Part shown: positions 1 to 8,411 of the stretch, piece by piece
Numbering within the stretch: the first letter of the stretch is position 1
Layout: every line of letters begins with the position of its first letter
Assembly (NCBI GenBank): GCA_951800685.1
Contig: CATOJY010000034.1
Location: 1-36,791, forward strand
DNA length: 36,791 bases
DNA from: an uncultured Lachnospiraceae bacterium
GTDB taxonomy: Bacteria; Bacillota; Clostridia; Lachnospirales; Lachnospiraceae
Direction of reading: 5' to 3'
Made by a program: the position numbers and the translations under genes
The notes under the pieces: model-generated
Databases searched by the model: none
What the model was told of the DNA's origin: nothing
Seen by the model: only the letters and a program-made list of their open reading frames with translations

Positions 1-13
1 ATTTCCCGCTTTT

Positions 14-42
14 AGTATACCATTTATACATATGTTTGTAAA
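14..42 (-). promoter_or_regulatory. Sigma-A-type promoter firing out of the left edge
   Basis: On the minus strand, TTTACA (37-42) and TATACT (14-19) are separated by exactly 17 bases, with TGG just before the -10 (extended -10). The match is close to consensus. The gene it drives would lie beyond position 1, so it cannot be identified here. Confidence 0.6.
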
Positions 43-121
43 GAAAAACATTGGCTAAAAACCGATTTTATAAGGGATTTGGGGAATAAGCTTAAAACCT
101 ATGTATAACAATTTCGGGAGA

Positions 122-1000
122 TTAGGTTGCCTCTCTCACCCCTTCCGGGTTACCTTTTCCATTCCAGCCATAGTCTGAACCACAGTATATAAATCCCCTG
201 GGCGGTGCCATATTTTTATCCAAAAACCCACCGGTGACTGGCCCGGCATGATTTATCTGCCATTTCACCGCATCCCACACGCCATTATAGGTAATCCCAC
301 CATCCAACGTAAATCTCGTATTCTCCTCCACATATTTAAAATCCACATGCTCTGCGTTAAATTCATCCGCCAGTTCATCTGCCGTCTGCCGGAACAGATC
401 CTGCATCTCCTCACACGCATAATACCAATCCGCATTATAGTAATAGGCTCCGTTTACGCTTATCCCATTACTCTCCAGCAAATCCTTCCCTTCTTCATTG
501 TTCTGCGCACATGCATTTCTTGTATTCGCCCTGCTGAAATGTTCGTAAAGCCCTGCCAGATATCTCGTGGCCAGCTGCGTTTCATAATTTGTGTACATCA
601 CTGCCCGCTGCCCGTCACTAGCTTCTTCTGTGCCCGCAAGTTTTGTTTCTTTTCCCATGTAATGATAAAAATACTCTTTAAAAATATTTTTCACTTCATC
701 ACGGCTCAATTTCCCGTCATAATAATCCTTCATCACTTCATAAGTTTCATAAAACATCCTATTTTCCAGCGGTGCGATCTTACCATTGTTTTGCGCTTTC
801 AGCATCTTCCGTACTTCCTCATAGTTATCCGTACCAACTGGTATCTCACAGACATCCATTGAAATCTCCACACAATCTTTTCTGTGATACACCGTTTCCT
901 GTCCTTTGCTGTTCTGGTAAGAATATGTCTTAAAAAGAATCTCTTGCTGACGATCTTTCTGGCACTCCACTGTACTTCTGCTTCCCTCCGATATTATCAT
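122..1000 (-). CDS. Hypothetical protein, 292 aa, no family recognised
   Basis: I do not recognise this protein. It starts at an ATG preceded by AGAAGGAGG at good spacing and ends with TAA at 122-124. There is no signal peptide and no membrane segment, so it is probably soluble. It is rich in Tyr, Asn, Glu and Asp. The middle (about residues 60-130) looks helical and charged, and the C-terminal 60 residues are rich in Gly, Asn and aromatic residues (NHAGPVTGG, DYGWNGKGNPEG). It stands alone: the next minus-strand promoter (14-42) lies downstream of it, and the gene to its right is on the other strand. The coding frame is long and clean, so I am sure it is a gene but not what it does. Confidence 0.75.
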   Translation of the reverse strand: MIISEGSRSTVECQKDRQQEILFKTYSYQNSKGQETVYHRKDCVEISMDVCEIPVGTDNYEEVRKMLKAQNNGKIAPLENRMFYETYEVMKDYYDGKLSRDEVKNIFKEYFYHYMGKETKLAGTEEASDGQRAVMYTNYETQLATRYLAGLYEHFSRANTRNACAQNNEEGKDLLESNGISVNGAYYYNADWYYACEEMQDLFRQTADELADEFNAEHVDFKYVEENTRFTLDGGITYNGVWDAVKWQINHAGPVTGGFLDKNMAPPRGFIYCGSDYGWNGKGNPEGVREAT

Positions 1001-1105
1001 AACAGCCTCCTTCTGAATCTATGTTATAAAAAAAATCGGCAAAAAAACTGCTTACGAATACTCTTCTGTCACAGAAAGGTCCTATTATGACATCATAAAA
1101 CAAAA

Positions 1106-1134
1106 TTGTAATTCTGCTCTGCTTATGGTAAGAT
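1106..1134 (+). promoter_or_regulatory. Putative promoter for the cyclophilin lipoprotein-eutH pair
   Basis: TTGTAA (1106-1111) and TAAGAT (1129-1134) are 17 bases apart, with TGG before the -10 (extended -10). Each hexamer matches consensus at four of six positions. It lies about 55 bases upstream of the isomerase start codon. Confidence 0.5.
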
Positions 1135-1189
1135 ACTTTGTGATTGTTTTCAGTCAAATATATTTTACAAAAAAATCGGAGGTACTATT

Positions 1190-1825
1190 ATGAAAAAATT
1201 ATTCCCATGTCTCTTGTGCATCGCTCTTTCTCTATTCTCCCTTATAGGGTGTGGATCGAAAGAAGAAGCGGTTGTTCCTTCGGAAGAAGAAACAGACACT
1301 ACTCTAAGCAGCGAAGACGAGTATCTGGAAGGACTGCATCATGTAGAAATCGAAATAGAAGATTATGGCATGATCTCCCTGGAGCTGGACGCAGATACCG
1401 CACCAATCAGCGTTACCAACTTCATCCAGCTCGCAAAGGACGGTTTCTATGACGGCCTGACCTTTCACCGCATCATCAGCGGATTTATGATCCAGGGCGG
1501 AGACCCTTTAGGAAATGGAATGGGCGGTTCCAGTAAAATGATCCAGGGAGAATTCTCTGCAAATGGCATAGAGAATGATATTTCCCATGTGCGTGGCGTC
1601 ATCTCCATGGCAAGATCCAATGATCCTGACAGCGCATCCTCCCAGTTTTTCATCGTGCATCAGGACAGTCTGTTCCTGGACGGGAATTATGCCGCATTCG
1701 GCCATGTAACAGAAGGAATGGATGTTGTAGACAAGATTTGTGAGAGTGTTCCTGTGGTGGATGACAATGGAACTGTACAAAATGATGCACAGCCCATTAT
1801 TACCTCTATTAAGGTGATTGATTGA
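1190..1825 (+). CDS. Cyclophilin-type peptidyl-prolyl cis-trans isomerase lipoprotein
   Basis: A peptidyl-prolyl isomerase of the cyclophilin family, which speeds rotation about X-Pro bonds during protein folding. The 211-residue protein starts with a lipoprotein signal: basic MKK, a hydrophobic core, and the lipobox LIGC with Cys21. After it is processed it should be anchored on the outer face of the membrane. A short acidic linker (about 22-45) leads to the cyclophilin fold. FHRIISGFMIQGGDP matches the conserved active-site segment (its Arg corresponds to the catalytic Arg of CypA), and SMARSNDPDSASSQFFI is the second conserved block. GGAGG precedes the ATG. Its TGA stop overlaps the earliest possible start of the next gene, so the two are probably co-transcribed. 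A role in folding exported proteins is inferred from location. Confidence 0.9.
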   Translation: MKKLFPCLLCIALSLFSLIGCGSKEEAVVPSEEETDTTLSSEDEYLEGLHHVEIEIEDYGMISLELDADTAPISVTNFIQLAKDGFYDGLTFHRIISGFMIQGGDPLGNGMGGSSKMIQGEFSANGIENDISHVRGVISMARSNDPDSASSQFFIVHQDSLFLDGNYAAFGHVTEGMDVVDKICESVPVVDDNGTVQNDAQPIITSIKVID

Positions 1826-1887
1826 CACAAGATACTTTTGAACCGCAATCTGATATGGCAAAGTCTACTGCAGAAGGATATCCTACA

Positions 1888-2958
1888 ATGAATCAGCTCC
1901 TTATGATAATAACGGCCGCAGGTGTCATACTTGGCGGTATTGACCGTCTTCTCGGTAATAAATTCGGCTACGGGGACAAATTCGAAGAAGGATTTCGTCT
2001 CCTAGGCCCTACAGCGCTTTCTATGGCTGGAATGATCTGTCTGACTCCAGTTCTTTCTGACGTCTTAGGGCGGATTATCATTCCTCTTTATCAGGCAATC
2101 GGCGCAGATCCCGCCATGTTCGGCAGCATCCTTGCGATCGATATGGGCGGATACCAGCTGGCAAAAGAATTGGCGGCTGACAGCCAGATTGGAAGCTATG
2201 CGGGAATCGTAGTGTCTGCAGTTTTCGGTTGTACCCTGGTATTCACGATTCCTGTAGGTATGGGTATCCTATCACAGGAAGACAGGAAATTTTTTGCCAG
2301 GGGAATCATGCTGGGATTAACCGCAATGCCAGTCGGACTGCTTGCAGGAGGCCTTCTGGCAGGATTATCCGTCTCTGCATGTCTTCACCAGAATCTGCCG
2401 GTATTTGCCGCCGCTCTGCTGTTACTCTTGGGCCTTTGGAAGATACCGGACCAAATGGTGAAGGGATTTTGTTTCTTAGCTGATGGCATACGGGCAATGA
2501 TCACCGTAGGATTAGTCCTATCCGCAATAAGGTCGCTTTGTGGATGGCAGATCCTTCCTGGGATGATTCCCATAGAAGAGGCTATGAAGGTAGTCTCCTC
2601 TATCGGTGTCGTTTTACTGGGAAGCCTGCCTGCAGCAGAATTCCTGCGCCGGCTTTTGGACAAACCTTTCACCCATTTGGGCGCCAGGCTGTCAATCAGC
2701 CCTCAGAGCCTGACCGGTATGCTGTTAGGGCTGGTCAGTGCCATTCCTGTTTTCTCGTTATATCAAGATATGGATGCAAAAGGCAAGACAGCCGTTGGGG
2801 CATTCTTAGTAAGCGGTACCAGCCTGCTTGCCGCCCATATGGCATTTACCGTCAGCACAGAACCCAATCTGCTCCCCGCATTGGTCTGTGGAAAACTCTG
2901 CGGTTCACTGGCCGCCGTGATCCTGGCGCTTTGTCTCCCTGCAAAATCCCATACCTGA
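1888..2958 (+). CDS. eutH: EutH-type ethanolamine transporter
   Basis: An integral membrane protein of the EutH family, proposed to carry ethanolamine into the cell. Family blocks are clear: an N-terminal DR(I/L)L segment, FEEGF, ALSMAGMICLTPVL, IIPLYQAIGADPAMF, DMGGYQLAKELA, and a C-terminal AAHMAFT. About ten hydrophobic segments span its length. I chose the ATG at 1888 (356 aa) because AAGGA lies nine bases upstream and the protein then begins like known EutH. A TTG at 1822, inside the previous stop and with AAGGTGA upstream, would add 22 hydrophilic residues and cannot be excluded. No other eut gene (ammonia lyase, reactivase, shell protein, regulator) is visible, so it would be a stand-alone transporter. 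The exact substrate is inferred. Confidence 0.85.
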   Translation: MNQLLMIITAAGVILGGIDRLLGNKFGYGDKFEEGFRLLGPTALSMAGMICLTPVLSDVLGRIIIPLYQAIGADPAMFGSILAIDMGGYQLAKELAADSQIGSYAGIVVSAVFGCTLVFTIPVGMGILSQEDRKFFARGIMLGLTAMPVGLLAGGLLAGLSVSACLHQNLPVFAAALLLLLGLWKIPDQMVKGFCFLADGIRAMITVGLVLSAIRSLCGWQILPGMIPIEEAMKVVSSIGVVLLGSLPAAEFLRRLLDKPFTHLGARLSISPQSLTGMLLGLVSAIPVFSLYQDMDAKGKTAVGAFLVSGTSLLAAHMAFTVSTEPNLLPALVCGKLCGSLAAVILALCLPAKSHT

Positions 2959-2995
2959 GGTTTTGTCTGCTTTCTTTTCCGCCACCGATTCCACT

Positions 2996-5248
2996 TTAGT
3001 TCCTACGTATCATATCCAGGATTTTTCTCTGCGCTTTTCTATCACAGTATAAATCCTCATACTCCGTTCCTTTTTTACTCCTGCGCAGGTCCAAAAAAAG
3101 TCCTGCCTCCAGTCCTTTTTCTGAGATTATCTTTTTCCGCATTCCCTTTTGAAACATCTCTGAAACACATTCTTCATCTTGCAGTTTCCGAAAAATCTCC
3201 GCCCCGGAAATTTTCTTCATACGCACGGCATCCCGCAATTCATTCAGTTTCTCTGCAAGTTCTGTAAGCAGATATCTGTCCGCATAAGGAAATTGCTCCG
3301 CCTGTTCCTCTGTAAGCGAAAATTCCGTCTTTTTCTCACTTATCACTCTATCCTCTGCAAAATCTATCATCTCTCCGAAGAAAAATTTCTCATGGATTCC
3401 ACCAGTGTACTCCCTTACTGCTTCCATAAAGCGTTCTCCATACCGCTCATACTTATTCTCACCCACTCCGCTTACTCTTAACATTTCCTCTTTCGATACT
3501 GGTACCTTGATGCACATGTCAACAAGCGTCCTGTCCGAAAAAATAATATAGGGCGGCAGACCTTCTTCCCCTGCAATCTTCGCTCTTAGTTTGCGAAGCC
3601 GTTCAAACAATTCCAGACCTCTCGAATTAAGAATGTCTGAATTTCTTGTTTTGGAAGAATTCTTCTTCTGCCTACTGCTGCGCTCATTCCTGTCTTCGCC
3701 AGTCTTCTTCATCCGTTTTAAGATAACATTTCTTTTGCCATCTATTATTTCATCTGCCAGTCCAGTCACTTGAAGCAGGGCATATTTGTCTCCTGTGGTC
3801 GTCAGCAGCTTCTCTGTCAACAGCTGATTAATGATCTGTTTGATCTCTCCTTCGTTCAACTCATGCAAGCTGCCATAGGATGGATACGCCATAACACCAT
3901 ATTCCCGCAGCTTAGCGCGGTCCTCTCCCGCTAACATACCTGCTATTACATTGATTCCATACCGTTGTCTCACTTCTCTGATACAAGTAATAATCTTCCC
4001 GGCCGCTTCTGTCACATCCGTTTCCTCAAACTCTCTGATACAATTTATGCAGTTACCACAAGACTTGTCCCCTCTTTCGTCAAAGTAGCGAAGAATATAT
4101 TCCCTAAGGCATCCTGTAGTCATGCAATAATACGTCATCGTCCGTAGGCGTTCTTCATCCCGTTCTCTTATGGCCGTGTTTTCTTCCTGTGTATATCCAT
4201 TATTTTGTTCTTTATTCTCTATCAGAAAACGATTGATCATCACATCCTGCGGCGAATAAAGCAGAATGCATTCCGCCCGTTCACCATCACGCCCTGCCCT
4301 GCCAGCCTCCTGGTAATAGTTCTCCATGCTTTGCGGCATATTATAATGAATCACATAGCGGACATTGGACTTATCAATTCCCATCCCAAAAGCATTGGTT
4401 GCAATCATAACTAGTTTGTTATCATATATAAAATCTTCTTGATTCTGTTTCCGCTCCTCTCCGGAAAGTCCCGCATGATACCTTGTAACCGCTACATTCT
4501 TCTGCTGCAGCTGATCATAAAGCTTATCTACATTCTTTCTGGTTGCACAGTAAATAATTCCACTATCCGCCTCATGTTCCCGTATATAGTTTGTCACATA
4601 TCCCTCTTTGCGCTGAGGTGTCTCCACCGCAAAATAAAGGTTTTTCCTGTCAAATCCCGTCACAAGGACCCGTGGCGTCCGAAGTCCCAAGACGCAGACA
4701 ATATCCTCCTTGACATTTTCTGTTGCTGTTGCAGTAAAGGCACTGATCACTGGACGTTCTTCTAATTGCCTTATAAATTGCACAATTTTCAAATAGCTGG
4801 GCCTAAAATCCTGCCCCCACTGGGAAATACAGTGTGCCTCGTCTACCGTGAGCATGGAGATTTTCGTCTGTTTGGCAAACTGCAGAAACTCATAAGTCTC
4901 CAAACGTTCCGGTGCTACATAAATGATCTTATACCGCCCCGTTACTGCCAAGCGGAGTGCCTTAGAAATCTGGAACTCACTGAGTGAACTATTGATGTAA
5001 GCAGCATGTATTCCCGCCTGATTCAATGCCTGCACTTGATCTTTCATCAAGGAAATCAACGGCGAAATTACCAGGGTAACGCCTGGCATAAGCAAGGCCG
5101 GAATCTGATAACAGATAGATTTTCCAGCGCCAGTCGGCATAATTCCTAGCACATCCTGCCCCTTTAGCATGCTGTCAATCAGTATCTCCTGTCCCTTTCT
5201 AAAATCCTGGTAGCCATAATATTTCTTTAGCACATCGTACTTGTCCAT
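2996..5248 (-). CDS. recQ: ATP-dependent DNA helicase RecQ
   Basis: A 3'-5' superfamily 2 DNA helicase acting in recombination and repair of stalled forks. The 750-residue protein has the RecQ order: helicase core with MPTGAGKS (Walker A, 37-44), DEAH (136-139), SAFTATAT (169-176) and QEAGRAGRDG (motif VI, 313-322); then a zinc-binding region with Cys375, 380, 397, 400 and 403; a winged-helix (RQC) segment; a Lys/Arg/Ser-rich linker near 520-545; and an HRDC domain at about 550-625. About 120 further residues follow the HRDC, making it longer than E. coli RecQ (about 610 aa). It starts at an ATG with GGAG upstream. It converges on eutH with a 37-base gap holding no clear hairpin. A second RecQ-family paralogue elsewhere in the genome is possible. 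Confidence 0.93.
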   Translation of the reverse strand: MDKYDVLKKYYGYQDFRKGQEILIDSMLKGQDVLGIMPTGAGKSICYQIPALLMPGVTLVISPLISLMKDQVQALNQAGIHAAYINSSLSEFQISKALRLAVTGRYKIIYVAPERLETYEFLQFAKQTKISMLTVDEAHCISQWGQDFRPSYLKIVQFIRQLEERPVISAFTATATENVKEDIVCVLGLRTPRVLVTGFDRKNLYFAVETPQRKEGYVTNYIREHEADSGIIYCATRKNVDKLYDQLQQKNVAVTRYHAGLSGEERKQNQEDFIYDNKLVMIATNAFGMGIDKSNVRYVIHYNMPQSMENYYQEAGRAGRDGERAECILLYSPQDVMINRFLIENKEQNNGYTQEENTAIRERDEERLRTMTYYCMTTGCLREYILRYFDERGDKSCGNCINCIREFEETDVTEAAGKIITCIREVRQRYGINVIAGMLAGEDRAKLREYGVMAYPSYGSLHELNEGEIKQIINQLLTEKLLTTTGDKYALLQVTGLADEIIDGKRNVILKRMKKTGEDRNERSSRQKKNSSKTRNSDILNSRGLELFERLRKLRAKIAGEEGLPPYIIFSDRTLVDMCIKVPVSKEEMLRVSGVGENKYERYGERFMEAVREYTGGIHEKFFFGEMIDFAEDRVISEKKTEFSLTEEQAEQFPYADRYLLTELAEKLNELRDAVRMKKISGAEIFRKLQDEECVSEMFQKGMRKKIISEKGLEAGLFLDLRRSKKGTEYEDLYCDRKAQRKILDMIRRN

Positions 5249-5416
5249 TGTGATGTTATCTCCTGCAATCTACGTATTTCTGACGTTTTTATTTCCTGTT
5301 TTTTAATTTATTCCGATAATTTATGATACATCTGCATCAGCATTCCTGTATTGCCATCCTCTCATTTCCTGATACAGTAAACCAAGTCCCTTCCAGGATA
5401 CTAATTTTGGGGCAAA

Positions 5417-5451
5417 AAATATACGAAATATAAACCATATTTCGTATATTT
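5417..5451 (-). terminator. Strong intrinsic terminator of the yicC-to-NPY operon
   Basis: A perfect 15-base inverted repeat (5417-5431 with 5437-5451) has a five-base loop, and a run of Ts follows on the minus strand (5414-5419). It lies 16 bases beyond the stop of the NPY-repeat gene and so closes the long minus-strand operon. The remainder of 5249-5466 is AT-rich and presumably carries the recQ promoter; I see no convincing -35/-10 pair there. Confidence 0.8.
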
Positions 5452-5466
5452 GCGATTCCCTTTATT

Positions 5467-7011
5467 TTAAAATACTTTTAAATACTGCTCAAATTCTTCA
5501 TACGTAACGGTAACCCATCCGACCTCGTAATTAAATCCAATCTCCATCCCCTGCGGTGTATAGAATACTATAATATCAGGAGAATTAAAGTAATCGGTGA
5601 TTTCCTGATCTGTCATAGCTGTTAAATAAGAAATTTCTCCATTCTGTATATCACTCTTTCTTCGAAACTCTACAGAAAAAGCATCATCCACTCCTAAAAT
5701 GTTCTCATTATCCAGAACAACACCGTTTTCCATGTCAATGTTAATACAATATAGATATGCATAATTATAATCATTCGTATAAATATACTCAGAAAAAGCG
5801 ATACTCAGCTTCTCTTCATCCATATAAGTTACATAACCAGAAGAAAGCGCAGAGAAATAACTTCCTTCTTGGTTCATAGAGTCTGCATATTCTTCCTCAT
5901 AGTAATCTTCAAAAAGATCTACTTCTGACTCAATTAACTCATTCAAATGATCCAGGTTTGGAACTTGGTCACCCTTGATCACCGGATAACTAACTACAAT
6001 CTCCACATCCTCAAGATCAGTATTATACTCATAATAATCAAACTCTATTGAATAGGATAGATTCTCTTTGATATCATCATGCAGCATATAATACTGGTCA
6101 TTATCATAATCATGCTCATAATCATAGAAATATTCGTTAAAATAATCGTCATCATAACCATAATTGTAATCATAATCAAAATCATCGTAATCATAAAAGT
6201 CTAACTCATCTTCTTCTTTTCGTTTCTCTCTATTCCTTTCCCTGTTATCATTAAACTCATGCTCCTCAAAGTTGTCGCGGCGAAGACGTTCCCTTTCTTC
6301 CGTGAACAAGGAAACTGCCTTATAAGTCAATGCAAAAACAGCAACCAAAAATAATATGATTATCCCGGCAACAATACCAACAATCAGCTTCGTGTTATTC
6401 TTCTTCTCAGGTTCTGCATAAGGACTGTATTGATTGCTACCATTTCCAGTCATCTGGACATACGGATTATGACCTTGAGAGCTGCCATTCTGTCCATAAG
6501 GATTATTGTAAAGATTTCTGTCTCCCTGTACCTGTCCATTTCCGTATGGATTATTATAGGGATTGTTATAAGGATTACTGCCCCCCTGCACCTGTCCATT
6601 ATTTCCATAAGGATTATTATAGGGATTGTTATAAGGATTACTGCCTCCCTGTACCTGCCCATTTCCGTATGGATTATTATAGGGATTGTTGTAAGGATTA
6701 CCGCCTCCCTGCACCTGTCCATTTCCGTATGGATTATTATAGGGATTGTTGTAAGGATTACCGCCTCCCTGTACCTGTCCATTTCCGTATGGATTATTAT
6801 AGGGATTGCTGTAAGGATTACTGCCTCCCTGTATCTCCTGGTTGCTATAAGGATCCGCATTCGTAGAAATACTGCCCTGCTCTTCTTCCTGTGGATCACA
6901 CTCCTCGTTCTGAACAGATTCTTCCCCACTAGAATTGTGAACGGGACTATCCTCCTGCGCTAATTCCTCTTCTCTTTTTTGAAGGTCATCATATTCTTCC
7001 GGCTGGCTCAT
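5467..7011 (-). CDS. NPY-repeat single-pass membrane protein with DUF3298/RsiV-like C-terminus
   Basis: The likely start is the ATG at 7011 (GGAAGG upstream, 514 aa); a GTG eight codons earlier is less likely. Layout: an acidic Glu/Gln-rich N-terminus (1-55); a low-complexity region (about 60-200) with five near-identical 20-residue units containing NPYNNPYGN plus a degenerate sixth; one membrane helix (about 208-232, KLIVGIVAGIIILFLVAV); a basic stretch; an extremely Asp/Tyr-rich stretch (about 260-310); and a globular C-terminal 190 residues. That last part resembles DUF3298, the extracellular fold in anti-sigma factor RsiV, especially FYTPQGMEIGFNYEVGW near the end. With no signal peptide, the repeats are probably cytoplasmic and the C-terminus outside. 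It is the last gene of the operon, 36 bases after cinA. The DUF3298 match was made by eye. No partner sigma factor is present. Confidence 0.75.
   Translation of the reverse strand: MSQPEEYDDLQKREEELAQEDSPVHNSSGEESVQNEECDPQEEEQGSISTNADPYSNQEIQGGSNPYSNPYNNPYGNGQVQGGGNPYNNPYNNPYGNGQVQGGGNPYNNPYNNPYGNGQVQGGSNPYNNPYNNPYGNNGQVQGGSNPYNNPYNNPYGNGQVQGDRNLYNNPYGQNGSSQGHNPYVQMTGNGSNQYSPYAEPEKKNNTKLIVGIVAGIIILFLVAVFALTYKAVSLFTEERERLRRDNFEEHEFNDNRERNREKRKEEDELDFYDYDDFDYDYNYGYDDDYFNEYFYDYEHDYDNDQYYMLHDDIKENLSYSIEFDYYEYNTDLEDVEIVVSYPVIKGDQVPNLDHLNELIESEVDLFEDYYEEEYADSMNQEGSYFSALSSGYVTYMDEEKLSIAFSEYIYTNDYNYAYLYCINIDMENGVVLDNENILGVDDAFSVEFRRKSDIQNGEISYLTAMTDQEITDYFNSPDIIVFYTPQGMEIGFNYEVGWVTVTYEEFEQYLKVF
6537..6836 (-). 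repeat. In-frame 60-bp tandem repeat coding for the NPY units
   Basis: About five tandem copies with a 60-base period; one copy is 63 bases because of an extra Asn codon. Each encodes a version of VQGG(G/S)NPYNNPYNNPYGNGQ. Copies differ mainly at third codon positions. Such arrays can change copy number by slippage or recombination without breaking the reading frame. Confidence 0.85.
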
Positions 7012-7047
7012 TCTTTCTTCCTTCCCTTTCCCCACACAACTATTCTC

Positions 7048-8331
7048 TCATTTTGTTTTTCCACCAAAAGTCACTTCACTGTAATACCGCAGGATACACT
7101 CACGCATTAATGATAATGCTGCCGAGACCGTATTCTCTCTGATTTTAGCCCGGCTCCCACTAAAAAGACATTTCTTAACTGTACAGCGTCCACAAACATA
7201 ACAACCAATATATACTAATCCTACTGGCTTCTCTTCTGTTCCACCATCTGGTCCTGCTATTCCAGTAACACTGACCACCACATCTGCCTTAGCTACTACA
7301 GCGGCTCCTTTTGCCATATCTCTGGCCACTTCTTCACTAACTGCTCCATGCTTTGACAATGTATTCTTTTTTACACCCAACAGTCTACGCTTTGCCTTGT
7401 TTGAGTACGTAATATAACCAGATTTAAATACTTCTGAGACGCCTGGTACATTGATCAGTCTTGCTGCCACCAATCCACCCGTACAAGATTCCACTGTACT
7501 GATTGTAAGTTTATTGGCAAGCAAAAGTTCTACCACAGCCTTTTCAAGCGTTACATCATCCTCCGTTGTATACACATGATTGCCAAAACGACCTTTCAGC
7601 TCTTTTATCATAGGCTTTACCAGCTTCCTGGCCGCCTTCTCATCCTCAGCCCTTGCTGTCACACGCAGATGTACTTCTCCGGTCTTCGCATAAGTCGCCA
7701 ACGTCGGATTTGTCTGCTGACTGATCAGATCCGCCACCATAGTCTCTGCTTTGCTTTCCCCCACACCACAGATCTTCACGGTCTGGGAAAAGATCACACA
7801 AGACTGCAACCTGCTCAGATAAGGCATGATTGATGTCTCAAACATGGGAACCATCTCATTGGGCGGTCCTGGCATCAATATCACATGTTTTCCATTTTCC
7901 TCCATGATAATGCCTGGCGCAGTTCCATTCGGATTATCCACTACGATGCAGCCTTCCGGCATCATAGCCTGCTTCCAGTTATTATCTGTAATCTCCATGC
8001 CTCTCTTTTCGAAAAACTTCTGAATCGCCGCCTTGCTCTCTTCGTGCAGATATAATGTCTTACCCATAACCTTGGCGGCTACTTCCTTAGTCAGATCATC
8101 CTGCGTAGGCCCAAGTCCTCCAGACAAGAGCAGGATATCCGCTCTTCCAAGCGCTGTTTTGATCGTATCATACAACCGTTCTTCATTGTCACCGACCACA
8201 TCTTGGTAATAACAGGAAAGTCCGAGTCCGGCACACTTTTCCGATAGATAGGCAGCATTTGTATTAACAATATTACCCAACAAAATTTCTGTTCCCACTG
8301 AGATTAATTCAACTATCATATTTCTATCCAT
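7048..8331 (-). CDS. cinA: CinA family protein (MoaB-like domain plus nicotinamide-nucleotide amidase domain)
   Basis: The N-terminal half is the MoaB/MogA-like domain (ISVGTEILLGNIVNTNA; LSGGLGPTQDDLTKE; MPGPPNEM). The C-terminal half is the PncC/CinA domain (VESCTGGLVAARLI; VSVTGIAGPDGGTEEKPVG). Well-studied members hydrolyse nicotinamide mononucleotide (amidase) and ADP-ribose-type compounds in NAD recycling, and competent relatives express the gene with recA. I chose the ATG at 8331 (427 aa) because GGAGAG lies upstream; an internal Met four codons later is also possible. It follows pgsA by 80 bases, which is the usual Firmicute order, although recA is not next here. Cytoplasmic. Confidence 0.92.
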   Translation of the reverse strand: MDRNMIVELISVGTEILLGNIVNTNAAYLSEKCAGLGLSCYYQDVVGDNEERLYDTIKTALGRADILLLSGGLGPTQDDLTKEVAAKVMGKTLYLHEESKAAIQKFFEKRGMEITDNNWKQAMMPEGCIVVDNPNGTAPGIIMEENGKHVILMPGPPNEMVPMFETSIMPYLSRLQSCVIFSQTVKICGVGESKAETMVADLISQQTNPTLATYAKTGEVHLRVTARAEDEKAARKLVKPMIKELKGRFGNHVYTTEDDVTLEKAVVELLLANKLTISTVESCTGGLVAARLINVPGVSEVFKSGYITYSNKAKRRLLGVKKNTLSKHGAVSEEVARDMAKGAAVVAKADVVVSVTGIAGPDGGTEEKPVGLVYIGCYVCGRCTVKKCLFSGSRAKIRENTVSAALSLMRECILRYYSEVTFGGKTK

Positions 8332-8411
8332 GCCTTTCTCTCCGCCCACAGTTTACAACCCGGACATTACACAACAGCAATCCCTGCTCAGCTGTAGATT
8401 CTTCACAATAT

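Noticed and set aside
1822..1887. TTG start of eutH overlapping the isomerase stop
   Set aside because: The upstream AAGGTGA is suggestive, but the ATG at 1888 has AAGGA and gives the usual EutH N-terminus. Kept only as an alternative.
2959..2995. Terminator between convergent eutH and recQ
   Set aside because: The 37-base gap shows no inverted repeat of useful length.
6537..6836. CRISPR-like array
   Set aside because: The repeats are contiguous and coding, with no unique spacers and no cas genes.
6430..6963. Long open frames on the plus strand, and a second minus frame, across the NPY repeats
   Set aside because: They are shadows of the 60-bp repeat: the period is a multiple of three, so every frame without a stop in one unit stays open in all. 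They lack ribosome sites, and the products are repetitive Ile/Arg or Tyr/Asp strings.
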